This document shows, one piece after another, positions 19,452 to 28,013 of a stretch of 64,000 nucleotides of DNA. Under the pieces are notes generated by a model that ran no database searches, was not told where the DNA came from, and worked only from the letters and a program-made list of their open reading frames with translations. The stretch spans positions 310,001 through 374,000 of the forward strand of contig NZ_PIPX01000002.1 in NCBI RefSeq assembly GCF_003987225.1, written 5' to 3'. The translations under genes and the position numbers were made by a program. The stretch's first letter is position 1. Each line of letters opens with the position of its first letter. Source of the stretch: Pseudidiomarina homiensis. GTDB lineage: Bacteria > Pseudomonadota > Gammaproteobacteria > Enterobacterales > Alteromonadaceae.

Positions 19452-20477
19452 CTACTCTTCTTCGGCTTTTATACGTTGGCCCCAGCGTTGCTTTGCATAG
19501 CGACGGAGGCTTGGTACCGTGTCGGTCTCGTCCATAATGGGCTGCCCCAGAATTGTTTCGATGATGTCCTCGAGCGTGATCACGCCTAACCAGGTTCCGT
19601 GCTCATCATAGACCACAGCCATGTGCTGACGCGTCTCCAAAAACCGTGTAAGCGCGCTTTCTAAATCGACTGAAGGTGATAACACCTCGACGTCACGCAC
19701 CAGCGTACTAATTTTTTCTTCGCGGTGTGACTCTAGTGCTTCGTTACGAAGAATCAGACCGTGGGGGACCTCGTCAGCGTCAATAACGGGGAAACGCGAG
19801 TAGGGCATAGCTTTGACTTGTTCCAAAAACTCGGCGACGGTGCAGTCGGGAGGAACCGATTCACTGACGGTACGGGGGGTCATTGCTTTACTGACCTTGA
19901 TAGCATGCAAATCGAGAATATTACTGATTACGCGTTTTTCGTCATTGTCGATGACGTTTTGCTCGTTGCCGACAATGGCGAGCGCCTTAATCTCGTTACG
20001 TACATCGATATCGTGTGACTCACCGCCAATACGCTTAGTGATTTGGTCTGAGAGCCAAATAAACGGCTTTAAGCTGATAATCATGAAGTTGAGTGTCGGC
20101 GGGAGCACTGGCGCCAGACCCCGCCAAAACTTTGCGCCAATCGTCTTGGGAATGATCTCTGATAGTAAGAGGATCAAGACTGTCATGACGGCTGAAGCGA
20201 CAGCGAGATAGCCGTCACCAAACACCACCCCCACTTGTGCACCGACGCCGGCAGCACCGACTGTATGGGCAATAGTGTTTAAGGTTAGTATGGCTGCGAG
20301 AGGGCGATCGATGTTGGCTTTGAGTCGCTGCAGTTGCTTATGTAACCTGGGCTTGGTTGCCTTTTGTTGTGCGATATAGCTCGGCGTGATCGACAACAAC
20401 GCTGCTTCGAGTACAGAACAGATAAATGAGACACCTATCGCGATGAAAGCAAAAACAATAAGTAAAAACATTCGCAT
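19452..20477 (-). CDS. CNNM/DUF21-CBS membrane protein
   Basis: A 341-residue inner-membrane protein of the CNNM/CorB-like group, linked to Mg2+ or Co2+ efflux and divalent-cation tolerance. Residues about 1-170 form the DUF21 membrane domain with three or four helices ('SFICSVLEAALLSITPSYI', 'TLNTIAHTVGAAGVGAQVG', 'LLLSEIIPKTIGAKFW'). Two CBS domains follow, starting at 'MTPRTVSESVPPDCTVAEF' (about 200) and near 'VDLESALTRFLETRQHMAVV' (about 260). The CorC/HlyC C-terminal domain of longer relatives is missing, which is usual for the short members. Older annotations call such proteins hemolysins, which is not supported. It is divergent from the glycosylase gene. Confidence 0.85.
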   Translation of the reverse strand: MRMFLLIVFAFIAIGVSFICSVLEAALLSITPSYIAQQKATKPRLHKQLQRLKANIDRPLAAILTLNTIAHTVGAAGVGAQVGVVFGDGYLAVASAVMTVLILLLSEIIPKTIGAKFWRGLAPVLPPTLNFMIISLKPFIWLSDQITKRIGGESHDIDVRNEIKALAIVGNEQNVIDNDEKRVISNILDLHAIKVSKAMTPRTVSESVPPDCTVAEFLEQVKAMPYSRFPVIDADEVPHGLILRNEALESHREEKISTLVRDVEVLSPSVDLESALTRFLETRQHMAVVYDEHGTWLGVITLEDIIETILGQPIMDETDTVPSLRRYAKQRWGQRIKAEEE

Positions 20478-20574
20478 CCAACTTTGGGGTTCGGTTATGC
20501 TGAAAGTACCACAACTAAATCGCTCTAAGCTAGCTAAACGACAGGGTTAGCCTTGCGAAGTAACGAGGTACGGT

Positions 20575-21270
20575 GTGAAATTCTCCTATTTTTACGATCG
20601 CGCAGTCGCGCGTAAAGGTAAGCAAGAAGTGCATGCGCGCTTGCCTAAGGTACGGTCGACGGACGAACTGCGTGCGCAAAGCGATGCATACTACCTAGCG
20701 GAAATGACGCGCGGAATTTTTCGTGCTGGCTTTGTCTGGCGTATTATTGACGCCAAGTGGGCTGGGTTTGAAGAAGCTTTTAGTGGTTTCGTGCCCGTCT
20801 ATTGGCAACAAGTTCCCCCCGAACGACTTGAGCAACTGGCTGATGATACACGCATTATTCGTAACTGGCAGAAGATTGAAGCCGTTCCGGTAAATGCCCG
20901 CATGATCGTTGAAATTACTGAAGAATACGGCAGTTTCGGCGAATTTATTGCGCAGTATCCTTCATCCCAGCAAGCTCAACTGCTGACCTACTTTAAGAAG
21001 CATGGCTCACGTTTGGGTGGGGCGACGGCGCAACACTTTTTACGCCGGGTGGGTTGGGACGGCTATGTTCTCTCGCCCGATGTGTTGACCGCGCTACGTA
21101 ACCATAAGTTGTTAGATGCCAGCGAGAATAGCCAGCGTGGACTCATGCAGGTACAACAAGCTTTTAATACATGGCATGACGAGACTGGAATGCCTTATAG
21201 CCACCTATCACGCATTTTATCCATGACCGTGGATGCTAATCCAACCGAACGACCAAAGAAAAAAGTTTGA
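20575..21270 (+). CDS. DNA-3-methyladenine glycosylase I-family protein
   Basis: A 231-residue HhH-GPD superfamily protein related to Tag, which excises 3-methyladenine and starts base-excision repair. The segment 'YLAEMTRGIFRAGFVWRIIDAKWAGFEEAF' matches the Tag family's 'KEGFQAGLSWITVLRKREAFREAF' region, followed by 'RIIRNWQKIEAVPVNAR' and 'RLGGATAQHFLRRVGWDGYVLS'. The four zinc-binding residues of E. coli Tag are not evident, so this is the divergent Tag-like branch. The start is GTG with a GAGG-type site upstream. Its stop codon lies within the TTGACA of the next transcription unit. Confidence 0.83.
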   Translation: MKFSYFYDRAVARKGKQEVHARLPKVRSTDELRAQSDAYYLAEMTRGIFRAGFVWRIIDAKWAGFEEAFSGFVPVYWQQVPPERLEQLADDTRIIRNWQKIEAVPVNARMIVEITEEYGSFGEFIAQYPSSQQAQLLTYFKKHGSRLGGATAQHFLRRVGWDGYVLSPDVLTALRNHKLLDASENSQRGLMQVQQAFNTWHDETGMPYSHLSRILSMTVDANPTERPKKKV

Positions 21271-21314
21271 CAGATTAGATTACAGCTGTAATCCTTATGA
21301 TTACAAATGTAATC
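21267..21314 (+). promoter_or_regulatory. Promoter region with two perfect BlaI-type operator dyads
   Basis: Two 16-bp inverted repeats, GATTACAGCTGTAATC (21278-21293) and GATTACAAATGTAATC (21299-21314), lie directly before the BlaI-family gene, 21 bp centre to centre (two helical turns). They match the BlaI/MecI/CopY operator core TACA-N2-TGTA. A perfect TTGACA (21267-21272) and a TATGAT (21296-21301) flank and overlap them; the spacing between the two hexamers is 23 bp, so the precise promoter is uncertain. The arrangement implies autoregulation of the downstream pair. Confidence 0.78.
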
Positions 21315-21327
21315 AAAGGTCTGTCCC

Positions 21328-21708
21328 ATGATTGAGATTAGCAACGCTGAACTTGAAGTTATGAAAGTGCTTTGGCACGAAGCACCCTTACCTGCGGCTG
21401 CCATCGTCGAGCGCTTGCAACACACTTCTGATTGGCAAGCAAAAACCATCAAGACGATGCTCAACCGCCTTGTGCAAAAAGGTGCTCTTGATTATCAACA
21501 ACAAGGGCGCGCCTACCTGTATCAACCCACGATTGCACAAAGTGATTACCAACGACACGCGGGACAGCATTTTGTTAAACGTCTGTTCTCGGGCAAAGTC
21601 GCACCTTTGGTCGCCAGTTTCGCCGATGCTGACAACTTGAGCCAAGATGATATTGCTGAGCTTAAAGCCTTGTTAGCCAAGCTTGAACAGGAGCAACAGC
21701 ATGATTGA
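21328..21708 (+). CDS. BlaI/MecI/CopY-family transcriptional repressor
   Basis: A 126-residue winged-helix repressor of the Penicillinase_R family. The signature 'EISNAELEVMKVLWHEAPLPAAAIVERL' opens the protein, followed by 'WQAKTIKTMLNRLVQKGAL' (recognition helix) and 'GRAYLYQP' (wing). The family's dimerisation tail covers about residues 75-126. In known systems such repressors are cleaved or released when a partner BlaR1-type membrane peptidase senses a signal. Its stop codon overlaps the start of exactly such an M56 gene by 8 bp, and two matching operators precede it. The regulated target is probably just this pair plus any scattered sites elsewhere. Confidence 0.93.
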   Translation: MIEISNAELEVMKVLWHEAPLPAAAIVERLQHTSDWQAKTIKTMLNRLVQKGALDYQQQGRAYLYQPTIAQSDYQRHAGQHFVKRLFSGKVAPLVASFADADNLSQDDIAELKALLAKLEQEQQHD

Positions 21709-22837
21709 GTGGCTGAGTGAAGCGAGTTTAGTGCTTGTGGTGGTTGGCGCTTTGCGTTTAGTGGGACACCGCTGGCTGTTGCAAAAGCTAGGTGCGGTTA
21801 GCCTCTATAGTTTATGGGCAGTCGTGCCTATTCTTTTACTGGCGGTGTTGCTGCCGCAAAGCTGGTGGCCATTTGCCGACGCTATTTCGTCGTTGCGGTT
21901 TGTTATCGATCCCTCGCAGCAATTCGAGAACCTCACTGTTCCAGCTCCGACCAATGTATTGAGCATCATTTGGTCAGCGGGCTTCGTGCTTGCGCTTAGC
22001 GCTTTCCTATTACGTTGGCCGCGGGTAAATCAGTATTGGCGCTGCGGTAACCTACGTATCGTCAGAATCGCTTCGGGCGGCGGCCCAGCGATCGCAGGAG
22101 TGTTGCGGCCAACGTTATTTCTGCCGGCCGATTTCAGTCAGCGGTTTGATGCGCAGCAAAGACGCCTCATCTTAAAACACGAACAACACCATTGGCGCCG
22201 CGGTGATACCGTGGCCAATATAGTCGCCTTCATACTTTGCATGATTTTTTGGTTTCATCCAGTAGCTTGGTTGTGCTACCGCCGGTTTCGTTGTGACCAA
22301 GAACTCGCTTGTGACGCAGTCATACTTGCTCAAGTTTCGCCGCCACAGCGTGTTCGTTATGGTCACACGTTGCTACAGGTTGCGGCTACGACATCAACGC
22401 GGGTGCAGTTAGACCCTTATCTCTATCATTACGGAGCAAAACAAGCTATGAAAGAACGTATTCAACAACTCACTTCGACGCAACCATTACGTTACTGGCC
22501 GTTACTATCTGCTTTAGCCTTAGGTTTAGCGTTGCTAAGTGTTTGGCAAGCATCGGCATTAGCTGAAGTAAAGAGCGATGCACAGGCCACGCCAATTATT
22601 CGGGTCAGCCCGAGTTATCCCATGGAAGCTGCTGAGCAGGGAATTGAAGGTCAAGTCACCTTGCGTTTTACGATTACTGACGACGGTAAAGTTGCAGATA
22701 TTGAAGTTGTCGATGCTACGCCTGCTGGAACATTTGATGCGGCCGCCGTGGCAGCGTTACAGAAGTGGCGCTACGATCCGAGATTCGCCGGGAGTGGACA
22801 CGAAGTTGCTTTAGCTTTTCAATTGGCGAAAGACTAA
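21701..22837 (+). CDS. M56 (BlaR1-like) membrane metallopeptidase fused to a TonB C-terminal domain
   Basis: A 378-residue membrane protein. Residues about 1-110 contain three or four membrane helices. The M56 zinc site is HEQHH (His160, Glu161, His164) with the distal acid in 'RCDQELACDAVIL', followed by a further helix near 175-190. After another helix (about 265-285) a TonB C-terminal fold (about 290-375) reads 'RVSPSYPMEAAEQGIEGQVTL' and 'AVAALQKWRYDPRF'. There is no penicillin-binding sensor domain as in true BlaR1, so the signal is something else, perhaps envelope protein state. CAGGAG precedes the chosen ATG, which overlaps the repressor gene's end. Confidence 0.88.
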   Translation: MIEWLSEASLVLVVVGALRLVGHRWLLQKLGAVSLYSLWAVVPILLLAVLLPQSWWPFADAISSLRFVIDPSQQFENLTVPAPTNVLSIIWSAGFVLALSAFLLRWPRVNQYWRCGNLRIVRIASGGGPAIAGVLRPTLFLPADFSQRFDAQQRRLILKHEQHHWRRGDTVANIVAFILCMIFWFHPVAWLCYRRFRCDQELACDAVILAQVSPPQRVRYGHTLLQVAATTSTRVQLDPYLYHYGAKQAMKERIQQLTSTQPLRYWPLLSALALGLALLSVWQASALAEVKSDAQATPIIRVSPSYPMEAAEQGIEGQVTLRFTITDDGKVADIEVVDATPAGTFDAAAVAALQKWRYDPRFAGSGHEVALAFQLAKD

Positions 22838-22858
22838 TTCAGCACTTGCGGACTTTGC

Positions 22859-23413
22859 GTGAAGCGCATAATCTTTGCGCAAAGTCTAAATCTGGATACC
22901 GATGTGCCAATAAACAACCTTAATCGCTTTCCCGAATTGCTTGCGCGCGTAACCAAACAATGGCAAACGCAGCGCCCCGACTTATCCGTGCATGAAGCTG
23001 CTTTGGTCGGTTGTCTATTGGGCGTTGCTGCTAACCTCGAAGATATGGGCGATGTGGCACTTAAGGAGGCGGGTTTAAGTCAGCGAGAGCATGATGTACT
23101 GGCCTGTTTGCGCCGCCAAGGCGAACCTTATCAAGCAACACCTAGCTTATTGTTGGAAGAAGTACGTATTACCTCAGGGGCGTTAACCTTGTGCTGTGAT
23201 CGGCTGATTAAACGTGGTTTATTAACCCGTACCCATGCACAAGAAGACCGCCGTTCACGTTTATTGGCATTAACTGCTGACGGCAAAGGTTTGATCGATA
23301 CCATCACCACGCAACGTTTTCAGCTCGCTGAGCATGTAATGTCAGGCTTAAGCCAGAACGAACAAAAGCAGCTGAGACAGCTGCTTTTGAAGGTTCAAAC
23401 ACAAATTACTTAG
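22859..23413 (+). CDS. MarR-family transcriptional regulator
   Basis: A 184-residue winged-helix regulator. Residues about 75-150 carry the MarR core: 'LSQREHDVLACLRRQGEPYQAT', 'EEVRITSGALTLCCDRLIKRGLLTR' (recognition helix) and 'EDRRSRLLALTADGKGLI' (wing and following helix). The GTG start lies only 21 bp after the M56 gene, so it may be co-transcribed with the BlaI/M56 pair, though in-frame GTG codons downstream are possible starts. Its effector and targets are unknown. The last codons contain a perfect hairpin that may serve as terminator for the convergent gor gene, whose stop is 3 bp away. Confidence 0.83.
   Translation: MKRIIFAQSLNLDTDVPINNLNRFPELLARVTKQWQTQRPDLSVHEAALVGCLLGVAANLEDMGDVALKEAGLSQREHDVLACLRRQGEPYQATPSLLLEEVRITSGALTLCCDRLIKRGLLTRTHAQEDRRSRLLALTADGKGLIDTITTQRFQLAEHVMSGLSQNEQKQLRQLLLKVQTQIT
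23364..23388. terminator. Hairpin inside the 3' end of the MarR gene, possible bidirectional terminator
   Basis: AAAAGCAGCTG and CAGCTGCTTTT form a perfect 11-bp stem around a 3-base loop, inside coding sequence 25 bp before the MarR stop. Either strand reads a GC-rich hairpin ending in TTTT, so it could stop gor transcripts from the right and MarR transcripts from the left. The U-tract is short (four) and part of the stem. Confidence 0.45.
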
Positions 23414-23416
23414 GTT

Positions 23417-24772
23417 CTAACGTAGCGTAACAAACTCTTCTGCGCTGGTTGGGTGCAAGGCTACAGTTGCATCAAAGTCAGCTTTCGTTGCGCCCATTTT
23501 CATAGCCACGGCGAAACCTTGCAGTATTTCGTCCATGCCTTCACCAATGCCGTGGATGCCGACGACTTTTTCCTCTGGACCAGTGCAGACTAACTTGAAG
23601 GTGCTTAGGGCACGGTGAGGCGTCACGGCATTGTACATGGCCGCAAATTTTGACCGATACACTTTGACATTGCCTTCGCCATATTTAGCCACCGCTTCAA
23701 CCTCAGTAAGTCCCACGGTACCAATCGGTGGATGACTGAACACAATCGTAGGGATTTGCGTGTAATCCATGTGCGCGTCGGGCAAATCGGGATTGAATAA
23801 GCGTTCTGCAAGCAAACGTCCAGCCTTAATAGCAACTGGTGTCAGCTGTGCTTCGCCAGTGATATCGCCGACAGCGTAAATGCCTTCAATATTGGTGTTT
23901 TGATACTTATCTGTGCGAATAAAACCAACTGGGTCGACTTCGACGCCAGCTGCTTCAAGATTGATCTTGTCGGTTGCCGGCTCGCGACCAATGGCCCACA
24001 CCAAGCAGTCGACACCTTCGATAGTGTCGCCGGTTTCGGTGTGAATAGTGAGTAAGCCATTTTCGCCTTTGACTACTTTTTGCACGACGGTGTTGGTGTG
24101 CAACGTTGGTCCGTCTTGCGCAAGACGTTCAAGGAGAGCTTCGGTAATATCTTCGTCAAAATAGCGCAAGGGGCGATCACGACGTACCAGCAAATGACTA
24201 TCTGAACCAAGTGCATGCAGCACGCCGGCGATTTCGACAGCGATATAACCCGCACCGACTACGACAGCTTTGTTCGGACGCTCTTCTAAGGCAAAGAAAC
24301 CGTCGGAATCGATACCGTACTCAGCACCTTCGCAACTTGGAATGATTGCGCGACCACCGACAGCAATAGTGATGTGGTCGGCAGTGATTTGCTCGCCATT
24401 CACTTCAACGGTATTTTTATCAACAAAGCGAGCAAAGCCTTCAATGTATTCAACGCCGTTACTTTCAAAGCCACGTTTGTAGCCACCGTGGATACGCTCA
24501 ATATAGGCTTCACGATTGCGCACTAACGTACTCCAATCAAAGCCATTTTGCTGTAAGTCAAAGCCGTAGGCTTCACTGTACTTGATGGCTTCGGCAATGT
24601 GCGCACCATACCACATGACTTTTTTCGGGACGCAGCCGACATTCACGCAAGTACCACCAACGGCTTTCGCTTCAATTACTGCGGCCTTTGCGCCACGAAT
24701 TGCTGCGCGGTTGGCTGAGGCAATACCGCCGCTGCCAGCACCGATGGCTAAATAATCGTAATGTCGAGTCAT
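23417..24772 (-). CDS. gor: Glutathione-disulfide reductase
   Basis: FAD- and NADPH-dependent flavoenzyme that reduces oxidised glutathione. The 451-residue protein has the N-terminal FAD motif '[15 protein letters not shown]', the redox-active disulfide in '[16 protein letters not shown]' and the second Rossmann motif '[15 protein letters not shown]'. '[14 protein letters not shown]' supplies the arginine pair typical of NADPH binding, and the C-terminal dimer motif '[13 protein letters not shown]' carries the His-Pro that completes the partner's active site. AGGAG lies at ideal distance before the ATG. It is a single gene, convergent with the MarR regulator. Confidence 0.96.
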   Translation of the reverse strand: MTRHYDYLAIGAGSGGIASANRAAIRGAKAAVIEAKAVGGTCVNVGCVPKKVMWYGAHIAEAIKYSEAYGFDLQQNGFDWSTLVRNREAYIERIHGGYKRGFESNGVEYIEGFARFVDKNTVEVNGEQITADHITIAVGGRAIIPSCEGAEYGIDSDGFFALEERPNKAVVVGAGYIAVEIAGVLHALGSDSHLLVRRDRPLRYFDEDITEALLERLAQDGPTLHTNTVVQKVVKGENGLLTIHTETGDTIEGVDCLVWAIGREPATDKINLEAAGVEVDPVGFIRTDKYQNTNIEGIYAVGDITGEAQLTPVAIKAGRLLAERLFNPDLPDAHMDYTQIPTIVFSHPPIGTVGLTEVEAVAKYGEGNVKVYRSKFAAMYNAVTPHRALSTFKLVCTGPEEKVVGIHGIGEGMDEILQGFAVAMKMGATKADFDATVALHPTSAEEFVTLR

Positions 24773-24882
24773 GCGTTGTACTCCTGTAACATGCTAATCT
24801 TGGAAAATAGAAAGGCAGTATGATCACTCAAAATGCCTGAGTGTGCAACGTAACTGGGTCAAACCTTGAGCTGAAAAAACCG

Positions 24883-25596
24883 ATGAGTGCAATCTATTCA
24901 ATTCAACGCAGCCGCCGTCGTCGTTCTGTTGCGATTAAAGTTCGTGATGGTGAAGTGGTGGTGCAGGCGCCGCAACATATGCCGGAACGGCAGGTGTATG
25001 CCTTTGTGCAGACGAAGCAGGCGTGGATTGAGCGACACTTGACAAAACAGCGCGAAGTTCTTGCTAACTTAGCACCGCGTCAATGGGCGAACGGCGAACG
25101 TTTGCGCTGGTTGGGGCAGCCACTGCAGTTGGTGGTTGGTAAGGCAACGCGTAAATCATGTCAGCGTCGTGGGGACGATCTTATGGCAACCGTGACACCG
25201 CGCAGTAATCCCGCAAAGGAACCACGAGAATTGATTCGTAAGTGGTACTGCCAGCAAGCGCAAGACTGGCTTGATGACTTTTTCGACCTATGGCCAGCCG
25301 ATCATGCCCTACAACCGAAAACCTGGAGTGTGGGCAGTTTCTCCAGCAAGTGGGGGCATTGCAACCGTCGTGGTGAACTTAAATTCAGCTGGAAGCTTTG
25401 GTTGGCACCCGAATGGGTCGTGCGTAATGTAGTGATTCACGAGCTGTGTCACTTGCAGGAATTCAACCATAGCGCGCGGTTTTGGCAACTTGTGGCCAAA
25501 CACTCTAACGATTATCAAGAGGCTGAACAGTGGCTTCGTCAGCACGGCATGACCGTGCTGAACGAAGCCTATTTGGATTACGTTGAGGCGCCTTAA
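24883..25596 (+). CDS. YgjP-like M48/DUF45-family metallopeptidase
   Basis: A 237-residue putative zinc metallopeptidase of the YgjP/WSS-like group. The core motif HELCHLQEFNHS carries HExxH plus a third His, preceded by the family hallmark 'WGSCNRRGELKFSWKL'-type segment (here 'SSKWGHCNRRGELKF'). The N-terminus is strongly basic ('RSRRRRSVAIKV') and begins a beta-rich domain. An in-frame GTG 42 bp upstream would extend it, but MSAIYSIQ fits family members better. The cellular substrate is unknown. The stop overlaps the convergent DPP-IV gene by 4 bp. Confidence 0.85.
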   Translation: MSAIYSIQRSRRRRSVAIKVRDGEVVVQAPQHMPERQVYAFVQTKQAWIERHLTKQREVLANLAPRQWANGERLRWLGQPLQLVVGKATRKSCQRRGDDLMATVTPRSNPAKEPRELIRKWYCQQAQDWLDDFFDLWPADHALQPKTWSVGSFSSKWGHCNRRGELKFSWKLWLAPEWVVRNVVIHELCHLQEFNHSARFWQLVAKHSNDYQEAEQWLRQHGMTVLNEAYLDYVEAP

Positions 25597-27908
25597 CGAG
25601 CGCCGGTAGGTAGGTGTTCTGTTAAAAACTCAGTCATCATGGTGCGCAAGTGCAGGGTAGTTCCCTCGCCTTCACGGATGCCATGGGTACGGTTCGGATA
25701 AGCGAAGAACTCGAACTGCTTGCTATGTTTGATGAGCTCGTTAACCAAACGCTCTGAGCCTTGAAAGTGGACGTTGTCATCACCGGTGCCGTGTACTAAC
25801 AGCAAATCACCTTGTAAGTTTTCAGCGTGGGTAATGGCAGAGGTTTCTTTATAGCGTTCTGCCGACTCCGGCAACAACCCTGAGTAGCGCTCCTGATAAA
25901 TGGTGTCATACAACGTCAAGTCGGGTACCGGTGCTAGTGCTAGCCCCACATGATAATGCTCTGGATAACGGAACAATGCATTCAAGGTTTGCGAACCACC
26001 ACCACTATGCCCCCAAATACCGACGCGTTCTTCGTCAATGAAGCTCCAACGCTCAAGCATGGCTTGCAACGCATCGTACTGGTCGCGCACGGTGATCACA
26101 CCAAGGTTCTTGTAGATTGAGCGTCGCCATTCAAACCCGCGCGGTGATTTAGTTCCGCGGTTATCGATGGAAGCGACAATGTACCCTTGTTGCGTAAGGT
26201 AGGTATGCCAAAGGAAGCGTTCGCCGCCCCAGCTATTGCTGACCGTTTGTCCCCAAGGTTCGCCGTAGACATAAAAAACAATGGGATACTCTTTCGTTGG
26301 ATCGAAGTCGACAGGTTTCATTAAAAAGCCATCGAGCTGCAAGCCATCGCGCGCGGGGACACGGAAAAACTCAAAACTACCCTTAGCAAGCGCATTGAAC
26401 GCCTGTTGCGCCGAAGCATTGTCTTTGATCATGCGAATTTGCTGGTGGTCGGGTAGGCTCACCATATCGACTTGCGGGACCTGCTGAACATTTGAATAGG
26501 TGTGCACAGCATAGTCCGCATTGGCGGAAAGTTGATAGCTGTGTGAGCCTGGCTGCGCAGGTGTGAGTCGCTCGAGTTTGCCTGAGCCATCTAAGCTGGC
26601 GCGGAACAGATAGCGCTCAAGCGGCGTTTCTGGCGACGCAATAAAGTAAACCCAGCCTTGTTGTTCGTTGATCTGCAGAACTTCGACGACGTCCCAGTTA
26701 CCGCGGGTAATCGCATTCAAGCGTCCGCTATCGCGGTCGACGCGATAGATGTGGCGATAACCACTGCGTTCACTCAACCAAGTAAAGTCGCCGTTCTCGA
26801 GAAACTGAACATCGTCGACATACTCGGCCCAGCTTTCGGTGGTTTCACGCAAGAGTTCATTGACCGCTCCGTTGCTAGCATCGGCAACAAAGGTTTTATT
26901 GATGGCTTGCGAACGCGTGAGCTGCTGGATCAATAACTGCTCAGAGTTACCTGCCCATTGCATGCGCACTAAGTAATGCTGGCGCGGATCACCCGGTACC
27001 TTCATCCAGGTGGTATCGCCACCGTCAGCATCCATGACGCCAATACGCATGGCAGCGTTGGTCTCACCAACTTTTGGATACGGGAACGTCTTCAGGGTCG
27101 GGTAAAGCGCATCAGTGTTGTTGATCATGGTGAAGACGGGCGTACCCTCGGTATCGAGTTGCCAATACGCAATATGCTCGCCGTCTGGACTCCAACGAAA
27201 GCCATCGCGCAAAAAGAATTCTTCTTCGTTGACCCAGTCGAAGGTACCGTTAACGATGGTATCGTTACCGTCATGGGTAAGTTGCGTCACTTTTCCCGAC
27301 ACTGTTCCAGAAGCCAAGGCTTCAACGTAAATGTTGTTGTTAACCACGTAGGCTACGCGTTGCGCCTGTGGGTCGAACTTGGCGAACTGCAAGGTTGAAG
27401 GCTCGGCAAATGCGCCGAGTTGCTGTAGTTCACGCGAATTGAGATCAAACACCCAGTAGTCGCCTAAGGTGTGGGTACGCCATGAGCGCTTCGTGTTGGT
27501 GAAAATAAGCAGTTTGCTGCCATCGCTCGACCAGTGATAGTCGGCCAAAGAAAGCGGTGCGTCTTGCCCGTCAGGCGTTAACTCAGCCGCAGTGATCAGC
27601 ACATCGCGGGCCTGCGTTTCGGGGTGATAGCGCACTAAGTCATCGCCAGCAGAGGTCGCGCTTGGCTCTAACGTGGTGTAACCGCTACCGTCGCTCAGCC
27701 AGCGTGTTGGCGGCACACCGCCGGCATGATAGGTCGACTCGGTATAGAGCGCTGGCAGCGTCAGTGCTTCACCTGTTCGGTTCGTCGTGCTGGAGCTGTC
27801 GCTGGCTGGCGGCGCGCTGATGTTACTACAACCGGCTAAACTTAAGAGTGCGAGACCTGCGTATAAAGTATTTCGCATGTGCTTGCTGGCAATGTGACTC
27901 AGTTTCAT
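25593..27908 (-). CDS. S9-family prolyl-specific dipeptidyl peptidase (DPP-IV-like), lipoprotein
   Basis: A 771-residue serine peptidase that should release Xaa-Pro or Xaa-Ala dipeptides in the periplasm. After a lipoprotein signal (LLSLAGC, Cys near residue 27) comes a beta-propeller with repeated WS(P/S)DG-type blades, including 'YHWSSDGSKLLIF' and 'FRWSPDGEHIAYWQ', with the substrate-binding 'DWVNEEEF' double-Glu motif. The alpha/beta-hydrolase domain carries the nucleophile in 'GIWGHSGGGSQT', Asp in 'GTGDDNVHFQ' and His in 'NRTHGI'. The start at 27908 has AGGAC upstream; a later ATG at 27878 is also possible. It is divergent from prlC, another peptidase. Confidence 0.92.
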   Translation of the reverse strand: MKLSHIASKHMRNTLYAGLALLSLAGCSNISAPPASDSSSTTNRTGEALTLPALYTESTYHAGGVPPTRWLSDGSGYTTLEPSATSAGDDLVRYHPETQARDVLITAAELTPDGQDAPLSLADYHWSSDGSKLLIFTNTKRSWRTHTLGDYWVFDLNSRELQQLGAFAEPSTLQFAKFDPQAQRVAYVVNNNIYVEALASGTVSGKVTQLTHDGNDTIVNGTFDWVNEEEFFLRDGFRWSPDGEHIAYWQLDTEGTPVFTMINNTDALYPTLKTFPYPKVGETNAAMRIGVMDADGGDTTWMKVPGDPRQHYLVRMQWAGNSEQLLIQQLTRSQAINKTFVADASNGAVNELLRETTESWAEYVDDVQFLENGDFTWLSERSGYRHIYRVDRDSGRLNAITRGNWDVVEVLQINEQQGWVYFIASPETPLERYLFRASLDGSGKLERLTPAQPGSHSYQLSANADYAVHTYSNVQQVPQVDMVSLPDHQQIRMIKDNASAQQAFNALAKGSFEFFRVPARDGLQLDGFLMKPVDFDPTKEYPIVFYVYGEPWGQTVSNSWGGERFLWHTYLTQQGYIVASIDNRGTKSPRGFEWRRSIYKNLGVITVRDQYDALQAMLERWSFIDEERVGIWGHSGGGSQTLNALFRYPEHYHVGLALAPVPDLTLYDTIYQERYSGLLPESAERYKETSAITHAENLQGDLLLVHGTGDDNVHFQGSERLVNELIKHSKQFEFFAYPNRTHGIREGEGTTLHLRTMMTEFLTEHLPTGAR

Positions 27909-28013
27909 GGTTATTGTTGTCCTGTTTGGGCAGTTGCCGCCTTGAAAAATTGAACTTCGGCCAAACATCTGCTGTAGAGTACTTACACAGCGCATTATTC
28001 AAGAGGAAGCCGC

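Noticed and set aside
21328-22837. BlaI/M56 pair as a beta-lactam resistance system
   Set aside because: No beta-lactamase gene is near and the M56 protein has a TonB domain in place of the penicillin sensor.
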